Below are positions 12,309 to 25,178 of a stretch of DNA of 64,000 nucleotides, piece after piece; within the stretch, counting starts at the first letter, position 1, and the number at the start of each line of letters is the position of its first letter. The stretch is from Edolisoma coerulescens. Lineage: Eukaryota; Chordata; Aves; Passeriformes; Campephagidae. Below the pieces are notes generated by a model, which was given only the letters and a program-made list of their open reading frames with translations, had not been told where the DNA came from and ran no database searches. The stretch is taken from NCBI GenBank assembly GCA_013397115.1, contig VWZW01004510.1:1-64000 (forward strand), written 5' to 3'. The position numbers and the translations under genes are program-made.

Positions 12309-12372
12309 CATGGAATCATGGAATGGTTTGGGTTGGGAAGGACCATAAAGACCGTCTCGTTCCAGCCTCTCT
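12309..12372 (-). mobile_element. CR1 LINE, short 3' end
   Basis: Reading the reverse strand, this is the last 60 or so bases of a CR1. On the + strand it appears as 'GGAATCATGGAATGGTTTGG' followed by 'GGACCATAAAGACCGTCTCG'. Only the 3' UTR tip is present, so it is a heavily truncated insertion. Confidence 0.88.
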
Positions 12373-15300
12373 GCTGTCTCGAAATCTGTGTCAAGTTCTA
12401 TTCAAAATTAATTAATATTGCTTAAATTAGGTCATGGACTTCTTTAAATTGCTTCATGGGATTTTTAGCAGACACCTTAACTAATATAAATTAACAGTCA
12501 GTGCTGTTGTTATAAACCAGAGGTCAACATCCATTACATTTTGTTTTTCATTCTTCTCACTGTTCTTCTACTCAGAACTGATTTGTTTGCCAAAATTAAG
12601 ACTAGCTATCTACTTTTAAACTATAAACAATAATACATATTGTGATGATAGAGGAGAGGAGAATGGCTGTTGCATTGACTGATTTTGTTAGTCAGTTTGT
12701 TAGACTTTCCCAGTTATCTGTTGGGAAAGTTGGTAAGTCTAATGAGCAATACAGAATACTTATTCTTGGTCTTGGGAGAGTTTACAGGCAGAATGAAAAC
12801 AAGTTTCTGGGAGAAATAGAAATAAATCAGCAAAGTTGACAAATTGACACCATTTAGTTCACTTTTATTATATTTAAAAATGATTCTGCAAGCACAAAGC
12901 TGTCTAAAGACACCTCTATTAATGAAAAATTATACCCTAGAATTATTATTTATTATTGGAAAAGAAACTTCTTTTATGCTTTTGGTTGCAAGAAGAACTG
13001 TGGCCTAAGCATTTTTTGTGTGAGAATGTACTAGTTTTTGCATTAGACACATTTGTCAGATTCAGCCAGACAAAGCCTATGAAAGGATTTAATAAAAAAA
13101 TCCTTTACAACAATCACGATTTAAAAGTCATCCTTTAGAAGATTAATATATATGTGACCTTCAGGGGAAAATGATACCACCCTAAAACAGCTAAGAGTTT
13201 CACCCTGCTATAGAAAAAGGAGTCAGAAAATCATGGGTTTGACATCATAAAATTTTGTGGGTTTGTCACTGTTTTAAACAGATGTCTGAAATGCAAAGCT
13301 GTTACCATACTGACAATAACCTGTTAACATGCAGTAAAGAGAGAAGATGTTAGAGATTTCTTGGGAATCTCTAAGGAAGGATGTACAGCTACTGCTGGCA
13401 GCAGTTTTGACTACATAGTCAAAACCTATAAAGAATGAAAGCTTAAATAAATACCAAGTTGAGAAGTTAATTAAAAAAAAAACCCAACACAACAACAAAA
13501 CAGCAACAATAGAAAAAAACCCCTCTGAAGATTAGTTTGTATTCAGAGCAAAGTAATTCTGTTGCATGAGGCATTTAGTTCAAAACATTATTTGTTATTT
13601 TAAAAGACTTCTCTAAATGTCCTTGCCTTGTTTTCATTTATATTCCCATTTAGATTTGTCTTATGTTTAGACTCTCAATAGAATCCATTTATGCTCAGTG
13701 TATTTAGGACACAGGGTATGTAGTAATGACAAAAGAAAAAAACATAGTTCTTGACATCCTTAGGCCACAGAAAAAAAAAATCAGCTGAGGCAGAGAACCA
13801 AGAGGGATTAATAAAAAAAAAAAAGGAAGATATTTACAGTTATATATAACAGGAACTTCACCTTAAAGACTTTTCCTCAGAAGCAGTGTCAGTATGTGCA
13901 AAACCTCCATCACCACTCCAGAACACTCAAGGGACAATTTTTTTTTATTTTTTCCTTTCTCTTCCTCATTACTGACAAGTAGGACAGTAAAGTCTCCCTA
14001 AGTATGACATAGGCCAGACTTAAATTGCTCGCTGAATAAATGTTTCATTTTTTACAATGGAGATTAATACCACATTTGGGATATTGGCTCAGCTTTGAGA
14101 TACTGTCACTCCATTGGAAACAATATCAAAATAAGGCAAGTCCTATTTTCAGCTATTGCCAAGTTTTCCCAACTCTCATTTATTTCCATCATGAAGAGAG
14201 GATACATGAAAGAGCAAATGGTTTCTGGTGAGGAATTTTTGGCTGAGCTCCATGGAGGCACAGGGACTGTGCCTTGTTTGGGCACAGCAGAGGCAGTTTT
14301 TCAAAGGTTGATCTTTCTACAAAGAACTGTGCATTTTGGTATGAATTTCTGCCCATAAAAGCAAGTAATTAATCAACAATATCAGCAGAGCATGTAGGTT
14401 TTGTGTACCAGACCTGACTGGCATCTGTTCTGCTTTGGGCCACTTCTTAAAAGGGATTGGGACAAGGAAAGATGATCATGGAGGAGCAGTGTAGTGGCTT
14501 TAGAAACACCCAGGTAAACCAAGATGTAAAAGTCCACCCTCAGTAAAGGCCAAGAAAGCACAATAAATGACAAGTTTTTAGGAGGTAAAGGAATAAGTAA
14601 TGAATTAAGACATGATTAGGACACCATATAAATCCATGGTGTCCCCATATCTTGGCCATTATGTGATTTCCCCATTCAGAGCTGCTAAAATAGAAAGGGA
14701 AAAAGGGAATATCAAAGATAGGGAGCAGCTTCTCCAGGAGGGCTGACTACTTTGACTAGGATATTGATGGCTGAAAAAAAGAAAATCATATAAAATGTGA
14801 TAAAAAGTCCATACAAATCATATGAAGGCAGATACTTGACATCTTGGTTTATAAAACCATGACAGGGTTTCATAGCATGAGGACAGAGAGTGGTTTTTGT
14901 TCATATTTTCAGAAATAGCAAATAACACGGAAGAAATTTTCTGTGATAATACCAGAAATACTCTCATGACAGAGCTCTGTACGTGGCTAGTCTGGAAAAT
15001 AGTATAGAACATAAGCTTCCAGGTGCAAGGTAAGAAAAAATACCACAACCCAAGGATTTTAAAATAATGCTATTTTAGAACATTTCAGGAATCACCACTC
15101 TTCAAAATGTACAAAATTAAACAAGTTTTGAAGGTATATCAGTCAATAATGAAAAGGAACAACAGACTGAAAAAAAATTAAACCAAATTTTCATTTCATA
15201 CAATTTTTAACTTTAAAGTATATGACAAAATTAATTAACAATTCGCTCTGAGAAAAGAGAAATGCTTAAAAAAAATTTAAAGGGTACAAAAATTATCCTT

Positions 15301-16264
15301 GTGTGAAATTTCAGTTTAATTTTAAAAGTGTCTGAAGTCTTTTAAGATGCATAAGAATATTCAATAATTACGTGTAAGGCAATTTATCAAAGTCATTTTC
15401 TTGCTGGAATGCAGGTTTTAATATGCAAATGTAAAGTAAAATCACTACTACAGCTGCATATAAATACTATAGCTCGCTTCCCTCAAGCTAATTTCTGTGT
15501 TGCCAATAGAGAAATAAGGGTGCTTTTTATTTAATACAGTTCATTTCATTATGGATAGTATTCAGCTATACACTCTAAAATGACAGTTTGATTTGGTTTC
15601 ACTTGAATATTTTGAAGCTTTTTTGAACTATAAAGCTCCAGTATGCACCAGAACAATGTTTTAGCTTCATGTTAATATTCAATATTATGCTCACATATTG
15701 AATTAGTCGAGGAGCTGCAACTCCCATAGTAAAGATGCTTGGTATGAAATGTACAGCTTAGCACAGATTTTATGCTCTCAAACAGAGGTGCTGTGGCTTT
15801 GTTTGGCAATTCTTCTATTTACAATATGTACTTTAAAATGACACGTCAAAGGCAATTCTGCTGGAGCACCTTTAGTAGAAGAAACTGCTGTATCTCTTTT
15901 GAAAGTATGAAAACCATTACTATTGGAAAAGAATGCATTAAGAGAGCCTGAAATTCGGTGCTGAAATGGAACTTTTCACTTCTGAGCTAAACTCTGGTGA
16001 AAAGAAATGTTCAGTTTGGGTCAGATGGACTTAGATTCAGTCTTCAAAATAGTGAATAATAATTCAAAACGCTGCTGTTGCACAAGTCTGTTGTATACCA
16101 CAGAATAGGGGCTGAGCTTTTACTAATTCCAGAGAGCAGCCTGCTTCTGGTGGAATTCCCCTGCAAGCTTAATTCAGTGCAGGCTGTGCTTCCAGAAACC
16201 CTTCACAGAGATGCTGTCTTGCAGTAACAGGAGTGTGCTTGTTTTTCTATTTGCAGGAAAGTGA
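12373..16264. other. AT-rich non-coding stretch
   Basis: Nearly 4 kb without a recognised gene or repeat, apart from A runs at 13474-13520, 13770 and 13810. An imperfect hairpin near 12702-12744 pairs TTAGACT with AGTCTAA around an inner TTCCCA/TGGGAA stem. The block at 15420-15830 is evenly composed and free of simple repeats, as conserved non-coding elements often are, but this is only an impression. Confidence 0.45.
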
Positions 16265-16312
16265 AAAAAAAACCCCAAACCAAAACCAAAACCAAAACCA
16301 AAACCAAAATAA
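16265..16312. repeat. CCAAAA hexamer repeat
   Basis: About five near-perfect CCAAAA units after an A8 run. It belongs with the other A/C-strand-biased tracts of the window. Confidence 0.9.
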
Positions 16313-17774
16313 CCAACTCTGGGGCAATTAATTAATGAGAAAAAAACCCATAAGAACTATGTAAGGCATGTTTAGTAAGTGAGAGGAAGTGAAAATTTGG
16401 GTTGTTGGGGGGTTTTTTATTTGTTTTCCATTGCTTCATGGGTTTTTAGAGGAAGAACAGAGGTAGACAAGAGAAAGGTATTTGTGATACTAAGTCTATA
16501 TTTAATTGGAAATAAGTTGTTAAAATGATATAATTAATCCACTTCCTAGTCACTGTTTAAATACTTTAGAAATCAAATTTAAAGGGAAGAGCAGTGAGGG
16601 CTCCATTTTGTGGCTTTTACTGCATTTCTCACAGCAAATGAGGATGTGGAAGGGGACAGGATGTGGCCCACTTCCAAAGCAAGGTTTTGGATTAAGATGT
16701 CCAGGTGAGTCAGTAACTCCAAAGAGCTGCCTCCATCCTTCCTTTCAGCAGTTCTCTGAGGTTTCCAGGCATTCCTAAAACATGGAAGCCCCTCTGAAGG
16801 GCTCTGCAGAATTAATCCTCACAATCGCCCATCACCCTTATCAGTATTTCTTTTTCACTTTTACAAGTTCTAGTTGGAGACCCTTCCAGAGTTCCTCTCA
16901 TCTGTGCCAAGGCTTGACTGCAGTTAATCAAGACAAGCTTCCTGGGGGGAAGTTGCTTTCAAACTATCAACTCCAAACCCCTTCCCACATCAGAGCCTTC
17001 AGCTCTCATGTCAGACCTAAGTCATCCGCTCATTGCTGAGCTCAAAGTTGTCTGCTGAGATATTTTGTGCCAGAACCTAATTCTGATCTGGTTGTCAACA
17101 TCTGTGTGATCCTCAAGGTGCCACGGACAGTGGAGGTCACCATCCTCCCTCAGAACCTGAAAAACCACCTGTTTTTAATTCTTGGATGTAACTCTTAACT
17201 GGAAAGAAGAAAAAAAAATAATAAAAGAAAAAAAAGTCTGAATAAAGAGAAACAAAAGTTTGGCCATGGTAGCACTATCTCAGAACATCGGTGTTCTTCT
17301 AAAGGTATCATCAAATTCTCTTCATTCTTTTTCAGTGAGCAGCCAATTCCTGTCTTCTGGAGCCTGCTTTCTGCAGGGAGGACAATGGAAAGTACCTTTC
17401 CCTGCCTTTCTCCTCCAAAACACTTCCACAAAGACTACAAAATCAAGTCATTCAGGGTAAGAGGTTTTGTGGGGGCTGATTTTGAGCTATGAACCCACAG
17501 CTGTTAAGTCTTTGCTCAGGACCCTCAATCTGAGTCTCTCACAGCTCATGAATTCCTCATTTCTCTAGAAAAAGAGGTGCACAGGGTTGTGCATAGGGGA
17601 CTCTGATTTCAAACCATTGCCTCTTGCTCAGATGCAATTTCTGGTCCACTATGGCCAGACAAGAGCAGTGCTTCTCAAATCCATCTATTCTTGTCTATGA
17701 TTGTCTTCAAGAAGATAAGCAGTTGCACCACATATAGATACAGAAAGACGATGAAGATGATCTTTGAGGACTTG
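16313..17774. other. Non-coding stretch
   Basis: No gene recognised. An 85-codon + frame (16782-17039) and overlapping frames on both strands at 17195-17460 have no known motif. Confidence 0.45.
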
Positions 17775-17885
17775 ATTTTTGAGCAGTCCTGAGAACCAGA
17801 GAGGTGCCGTCTGGGACTGGAAGTTGGTTCATGTTATCCCAAAGAAGGAGGACCCCAGAAACTACAGGCCTGTCCGTCTCACTTA
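17775..17885 (+). pseudogene. Orphan CR1 ORF2 (reverse transcriptase) fragment
   Basis: From 17812 the + strand encodes WDWKLVHVIPKKEDPRNYRP and then VRLT. This matches the conserved CR1-type reverse-transcriptase block of the form DWK-AN-V-PI-KK-K-DP-NYRPVSLT. Just upstream the bases spell REVP in another frame, so a frameshift separates the two parts. The piece ends abruptly after the block, and none of the CR1 3' region follows within the window's next kilobases. It is therefore an internal remnant of an old copy, with no coding ability. Confidence 0.8.
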
Positions 17886-20800
17886 AGCTCATCTGTTTAA
17901 ATCAGGATTTAAACATTTAACAGAACAATAAGAAGAAAATAAAAACCCCCAAGCAAGCAAAAAGAATAAAGAAGCTGTAAGGGATGCAGGACATCTTTCA
18001 TGAACCTTTTGCTAGTACTAATCGTTACTGAAAAGAGAAATTCTAAATTTTTATTTCTTTCTAATTATTTATTTCTGGGCTAGTTTTAACTTGCATTCAC
18101 ATTACCCCATGGCCATGCAGACACTTCTGCTGAAACAAGAAGGGGATAAAAAGGTCATGAGAGCAAGTGGCAGCAGCTAAAAGGTGTCAGGAACTGTTTC
18201 TCTTGGGTTTCAGTCCTCCTGTATAATGTAAATGAAATTAGCCTTAATAGAGTGCTGCTAGGCAGAAAAAATTCCTCTCAGAAGTATTTATACAAATTCT
18301 GAATGATTTGGTTTCCCCTATGGCTGTTTTAATATTTAACTTTAGTCAAATGTTTTTAAAATACTTCTGTTTCACTAAACTGATGTAAATACTGATTCAA
18401 TTACAAAGCCGCTGACCTCTTCATATCTTATTTTAGGTATCCTTTATTTTAAAAGTCTTTAATCTGTAAACTAGTTTATATAGTTATAAATGATTCCTAT
18501 TAATTTTCTTTTCCCTTGTGTGTGGAATAGGAAGAACATATAATTTATGAAGAACTTAGGCAATTTCAAGACCTCCCCATTGCCACAATTCTTTATTGAT
18601 TGAAGACTCTTACTAAATAGTTATTGAGGTAATTGCTTATAAAACACAATTCCATTGTGTGCAGTTCAGTGTCAGTAATGCTTCAGTTCTTTTTGCTAGT
18701 TTGTTTCTTTGTTTTATTTTTTTTTTCTGTTGCAATTCATGTCTAAGTTGTAGAAGCTGAAGATATAACCAGATTAACATCTACATTACCTCTACAGTTC
18801 TGTCATATATCCATACAAATCAGCAAATAAAAATTAATCCTTTAGTTGTGTTGGGAATTAGTGAACAGAGTTATTTCTATCCATGGTAAATAAATCTCTA
18901 CTGATAAGTGAGATCTAAAAAAACAGGCATTAAATGGAGACATGATATGGAGCATTATTGCAGTTTCTACTTCTCATGGATATGTGTAGCACGGGCAGCA
19001 TTGGGAGAGCAAATGATGCTTTGAACTGTGCAAATACATTAAAGAATAATCAAAATCAACTGACTCCTATGCTTAATTCCCTTCAGCAAGGAGAACTCAA
19101 AATAGGTAAAAGAGGCAGGAATATATTTTCTGTATACTCACACACAAGCTCAGAATGTGTATATATAACAGAGAGGTTTAGGCTAAATTTTATGGTCAGT
19201 TAATTACTTTTAACTGGATTAATATTGAAGATTTTGATTCCTCATAGCTCTTTCAATATAGAATTGAACATATAATTTCATAAGTTAAGAATTCACCATT
19301 ACTATTTATTCCATCATATAACCTAAATGGTTAATTTCAACTGTAATAAATTAAAGCTATATTTAATTTTGGATTTTGAGCATGTGTTACTCTTGCAACA
19401 AATGAATCATTTCTCAATTAATTTTTAATAGAACAGATAATAATATTATGTGATTATGCTTTCTTAGTAATAAATTCCATCTTAAAAGGCAATTTGCCAT
19501 TTTAGATTTTCTTCATTGGGATATGCTTGACAGTTTGAATTGTCTACAAGCGCCATCAAAAGTTGTAAAACTGATTAAAATTTCTGGTGTCTTCATCTTT
19601 CTGATTTCTTAATGCAATTTGCTTTTCTTCATTTTTATATGATAATGATTTGTTACAAGTGTAATGAAGCAGAATGTCCATTGCACTCTATTTAATTCGT
19701 ATTATTTGTTTTGTTGAATTTCGCATGGGTAACTTTATTTTAACAGAAAGAAATATGAAAAGCAAGCCATAGCCACTTTATCTTTCTGTAGAAAATACCA
19801 CAGCCCTGGAATACAGATTTTGTGAAACTGGATGCTCCAAAATAGAAATATAATTACCATATTCTGGGGTAAAATTCAGAAAATTTTGTATACCAAAAAA
19901 ATAGGTTAATTTTTATTTTCACTTAATTCCAGAAGTACAAGGAACTGCAGCCTAAATTTTACGGTCTCCACCTGAGATTGTCTCCCATAACACATGTTAA
20001 CCCATTGCTGATACCATTACTACTGAAGAAAACAGGTGTAGCTGACCATTAATGCAAAAAGGAAGATGAGCAGCAACATGATACTGAGGAAACTTTATTT
20101 TCAGGTTTTCTACCATTGCCATTTTAAAGTTCTTCAGTAAATCCCACAGAGATTCAAGGGCAGGATGTTCTGTCCTTTCACCAGAATAATTTATTCGTAG
20201 TTGGTACATCAAATATTCCTGCGTGCAAAGATCTAAATGGGCTGTTGTGTGCTTTAAGAGTCCTTTTATTTTAATCTGTTGTGGTTCCTCCCATCATCAT
20301 CCAATCACTTTGCCACAGCTATTCTTTAATAACCATTCCCTGCCTTGTTGAAACTATTTAAAGAAATATAGACAAGCAACAACAACAAAAAAAACTTACA
20401 GAAAACATACCACAAAGATTGTCTAGAGTTAAAGAAAAATTATTGCATAAGGTTAGAGTGTCCTTCAATATCCCACAATATCCATTAACAATTGAGCATG
20501 AAAGAAAGTCCATGGAATAATCGGATTTTTTTTTCTAATGTTACCTTTTTTTGCTTTTTAGACTGTCATTGTTCATTAATCTATGACAATAAGATCAACA
20601 GCAGGTCAAATGCCTTTTGGTTTGTGGGAATTTTTTTTTTTTCTTGACAATTTTTGGTACTGCAAATAAAAGTTAGCCTTTCTTTTCTTAGGTCAATAGT
20701 AATCAATGGTTAATTCAAAATTTATGATCATCTCAGTAGGGGTTTTTTTATGTTGGTAGAATTGAAAGCAAAATGTAATTTGAGAAAGGGAAAGTTGTGA

Positions 20801-20921
20801 TGTTTGTTTGCTTGAAGGTTTTGAAAGTGCCCAAAGCATGATCTTCCCTTTTTCTTTTGTTCAAATGCCCTGAAAGTTTCTGCATTGAGCCATCACTCAC
20901 ATTGATTGCGGGTTTTTTCAG
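17886..20921. other. AT-rich non-coding stretch
   Basis: About 3 kb without a recognised gene. The block 19340-19720 has the even, repeat-free composition of conserved non-coding DNA and includes a TGACAG...TTGTC half-palindrome near 19529-19545, but conservation cannot be tested here. Confidence 0.45.
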
Positions 20922-21029
20922 TGGGACTCGGTGCCACCTGAGATCTGCTGGGGGCAAGAGGGTGAGGAGGCCTGGAAGGAGCACAGAATATATTTCCTAG
21001 TCCAATTTGCCAACAATACTTTACCCCAG
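20922..21029 (+). other. Candidate exon of 108 nt between splice-like sites
   Basis: A TTTTTTCAG acceptor-like site ends at 20921 and a consensus CAG|GTAAGA donor lies at 21027-21035. The 108 bases between are a multiple of three. They are open in exactly one phase, starting WDSVPPEICW and ending FANNTLPQ, and closed by stops in the other two. I do not recognise the peptide. The acceptor tract is short, so this may be chance. It could also be a non-coding RNA exon. Confidence 0.2.
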
Positions 21030-24000
21030 GTAAGAGAAAATCTACAAACCTGCACTCAGTAATGAGAAAATCCAGAGTGCCCATAAAATGGTTGGCTGCA
21101 AATTCAAGTTTCACTGAAAGGATTCACAAAATAAAGTGATTCAAGGTAGCTGGACAAAATACATGGAACCAGGAAGAAATATTTTATTTCCCTAGTGCAC
21201 ACTTGAAAGATGAGAGAAATTTAAAATATTGTGCTGAATATTTCCCAAGCAGACCTTAGGTTTCCGTTTATTTGGTTTTATCCTTTTCATACATCTGTTT
21301 TTTGCCATTTTTCTTCACTACATTGGCTTATGGAAGAGCTCGGGGTTCTGCTGTGCTAAAGCAAAGTCCAGAGGTAGAAAGAGCCCTGCACTGCACAGGG
21401 TTGAATAATTCCTGCCCCAGAGTGCTCCCAGAGGAAGACTGAGGTGTGCAGTAGGAAGGAAAGTAGCAGAAGTTACTTTGGTGTGGTGGAGACAGAGTTG
21501 AGACGGTGATAATGGTGATAAAACTGAGAAAGGGAAGCAGAATTCTTGCTTTTCAATGCTTTTATGCTGAACTTTCTATATGAGTAGTTGGCATGACAGT
21601 GTCTAACCATACCAACAGCACTTCAAGCTCTTTGTCTGAAAATCAGAACCTGAAATGTGCTGCTGGATGAATTCAGTGCAAGGAACTGTCCTTTTGCTTT
21701 TCTTATAAGCAGATAGCTCAGCTGTCTGATAAAAATACTGACAATGATATGTTTAAAGCAGATTGAAAATTGCTTGATGAATGTGATAAAGTTTTCTTGG
21801 AATGCTTGTGAATAAACTAATTTGCTTGAGTACTCCTGTAAAACAGCTCTAAGGAGAAAACAACCACAGAACGACTATTTTATTGATTTAGAAATCTGTG
21901 AAAATTCTTACTGGAACAAAACTATATTGTTTTTATATTTTGCTTGCCTGCAGGTTTACCTAGGCAGTTTGTCTCTAAAACTGATTTCTGGCATATTCAA
22001 TTTTTAAAAGTACTTGCTTGTTTTGGTGTTTGTCTTTTGTGTAAATTTAATTTGACTTGTTTCCGTAGACAGTATCTCTCAAAATCCAGTTTTGATTTTT
22101 TTTTAAATTTTTATTTTTTAATATGACAACAGATTCAGTGGCTCACATAGCCTAGTCCAGGTTTTAAATTAATGTAATCAAATATAAAGGTGGAAAACAT
22201 AATTTTCTTGTTATATTGCAGTTAATATCTTCCTGCCTGATAAATTATTATCTTGTTTTCCCTAAAACAAAAAATGTCTCTGCTGTCTGCAGTACATGTG
22301 ACCTATCACCAAAAGCATAACCAGAGCACATGCCCTTTGTGCCTCCAAGGACCATTTTTTCTTTTTTGTTAGTGAGCACTATGAAAATACTGCTAATTAT
22401 TGCTGACCTAGTCTGTGACACCGTGAATTCAATCACACAGTTTGAAGCACAAACTGAGCAACAAGCTAATCCCTTGCTGTATCATTATCCATCTCTCACC
22501 CTCCTCCTCGGGACACTGGGGGAGAGGATTAAAGCCATGACACATTTGGAAGGGATTGAAATGACCTCTGAACCTTGTAGTTAATCTCTGATGTCTGAGG
22601 AGCAATGGAAAACCTCTCATAATTGGGATTTTTTAGCTGATTTCATTTGTGTTAACACACTATATACACCATCCTCTGCTCTTTCACTAGGAAGAAAAAG
22701 GTTGATGAGGAAAAAGAGACAAGAGAAGACAGTATTATAAAACCAAAGGGGCAAATAATTGTGACTTTGGTTGCCCAGGCAAGTAGTGGGTGTCATCAAT
22801 AGTAAATGCTGCTAATCATTAATTTTCTTTGTCAGAAGACTATATATTGGATTTTTCACTGGTCTTTCCACAGCTATTGTGTAAACAATACAAAGCACTC
22901 TTGCTTTTTTACCCCCTGGTTTTAAAAGAGATCTGCTAATTAGATAATTTGTGTCATTAGGGCAAGTCTGGGGATTTTTCTTTCCTTCAGGAAAAAAGCC
23001 ACAGTTCTTTTGCAATCTCTGCATCCTTGGAGACTGTTGAAAAGGTTATTCCTTATCAATTTAGCAGCTTTTCAAATGCTTATAGCAGGGATTGGGTTTT
23101 TTTTTTAAAAAATGCCATTCAATTCTAATCTTCTTCTGTCTTCACGCTATTGCAAAACGACCTGTAATAGCATTGATTAGGAACCCCTGCATGAAAATAT
23201 AAAGCCTACTTTGTTCTTCTTTGAAATGTATTTTGAGCCCATGTGAGCCCTGGCACATATTTGGTAGCATTCTTTCTGATCAGACTGCTTAATTTCAGTA
23301 GGGGCACATAAAAGAAACTCCAAACTTGTATTTTACTTATTGCACTTTAATACACAAAATTTTTGCAGTTCACTTTTCTCATTTTGACTAATTTTGCCCT
23401 AAGATGGGGGACTAACCTCTTGTTGCTTCCTCTCTCCTTCTTTACTTCAGCAATTGCATGCAATGTCTTCACCAATTATCTACTCATCTAAAAACCTCAC
23501 AACTTTAGTAAGAACAGGAAATCTTAATCAAATGCTTAATCCAGATTGCCTAGCACAGTGTCTAGCAAATTCATATCAATGTTCTGCTTCTTTTTGCATG
23601 AAATAGGAATACAGTACAGCAAGGGCTTGATGGAACCTCCTGAAGCTACCAGTGCTACTAGCACCATGAGCCTTTATTAAAAAAATAACAACCCTATAAA
23701 TTAAAAGAATAAAAATATTGATTATATTCAAAGTAAAGTTTTTTTCCCCAGAAATATTCTCCCCCACTATCTCATTCCTCTGCAGCTGTTTGTGTATTCT
23801 CCAGCATTACTCTTGGTTCAAAACCGGGGCTTATTGACTTTATGGTAACAAATTAAACGACTGCCCTTCTGTGTTATACAGCCACAAAAAGGAAAATCAA
23901 TTCTCCCTCACACTTCATAATACACCTTCACACTCCTTAGGAGATTTCAGTGTGAACAAGTCTTTTAGCCCCTTGAAATATGTTCTTGGACAGTTTGTGC

Positions 24001-25145
24001 TTCCCTAAGAATATCTGTTTATTTTTTATAGTGATTATTTCAGATCCCATCACGGGGTTCTTCTTAGGCAAATATATTAAGAGAGCATTAAAGCACTGTC
24101 TCATCTCAAGGCTGTTATTGAACACAGGGTTCTAATAGTCAAACCTCCCCAGTTACAGCAAAAGTAGATAAAATGGTCAGCTCTTCCATTTAAGAAATTA
24201 ATGTTTTGAAAAAATATGAGTTAAAGTGGCATCCACATTCTCGTTTTGGATTTTTTTACAGCTTGATCATTCACTTATATTGCTTTTTGATTGATCTGTT
24301 ATTTACAGGCAGCTGAAATATGTTTTCAGGTCTTTTGCATAGGTTTAATCTTTTGATGGAAATTGTATGTTTGAAACTAACAATCACTGCTCTTTCAAGA
24401 ACAGCTACAACCCTTTTAGCTCTAAATAAATTTTGTCATTATTTTAATTTATAACAAATTTAAGTGGGTTTTGCATGAAGACACTCTACTGAAATTAATG
24501 TGTATAATAAGATATTCTCTAGAAGCACAATTTAAATATGTTCATTCAATATATTAGACAAAAATGCATTTAAAAATTCCATTACTCTCCCTTACAAATA
24601 AAGACATCAATAAAAATACAATGAATATAAGTATGCATGATGCTGGAAAAATTTCACAAAAAAGAAAAATCTGATAATGAAGGTAGATTTTCTTCCTAAA
24701 CCAGATGAAGTTGCAGCTCCTTGATCTTATAAATAACTAATAAATAAACAATTGCATTTGAAATTTTCCACATCAGCTACACAATCTGAAAATAATTACC
24801 TATTCTCTTCTGGGCTTGGCTAGAATTGGAATGCATATTATATTAATTTGTTTTCTTCCATTTTATTATATCTTCTATAACTCTGGTGTTCAGTAAAATT
24901 ACTATTCACTTCCTGTGGAAAGAGTAAAGGTTGATTTATTTTCCTCTTACTTATTGATAAATAGCTTTTTTTTTTTTTTTTTAATGCAGCTACCTCCTCC
25001 ATGGTGGAATCTGAGCAGAGACATTTATAACGCCAAACACTTAACACCAGGCCTAGCACAGAGCTGACATAAGGGGTTTCCTAAATATTTTTCTGATAGT
25101 GACATTCCTGCAATGATATTTATACTCTTTTCACAATCAAAAATG
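21030..25145. other. AT-rich non-coding stretch
   Basis: About 4 kb without a recognised gene or mobile element. It contains T runs near 22097, 23096 and 24966-24982. All open frames are short and lack known motifs. Confidence 0.45.
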
Positions 25146-25178
25146 AAGAGGAGGAGAGGAGAGGAGAGGAGAGGAGAA
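25146..25178. repeat. GGAGA pentamer microsatellite
   Basis: About six units of GAGGA/GGAGA on the + strand, an all-purine tract of roughly 33 bases. It is probably length-variable. Confidence 0.9.
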
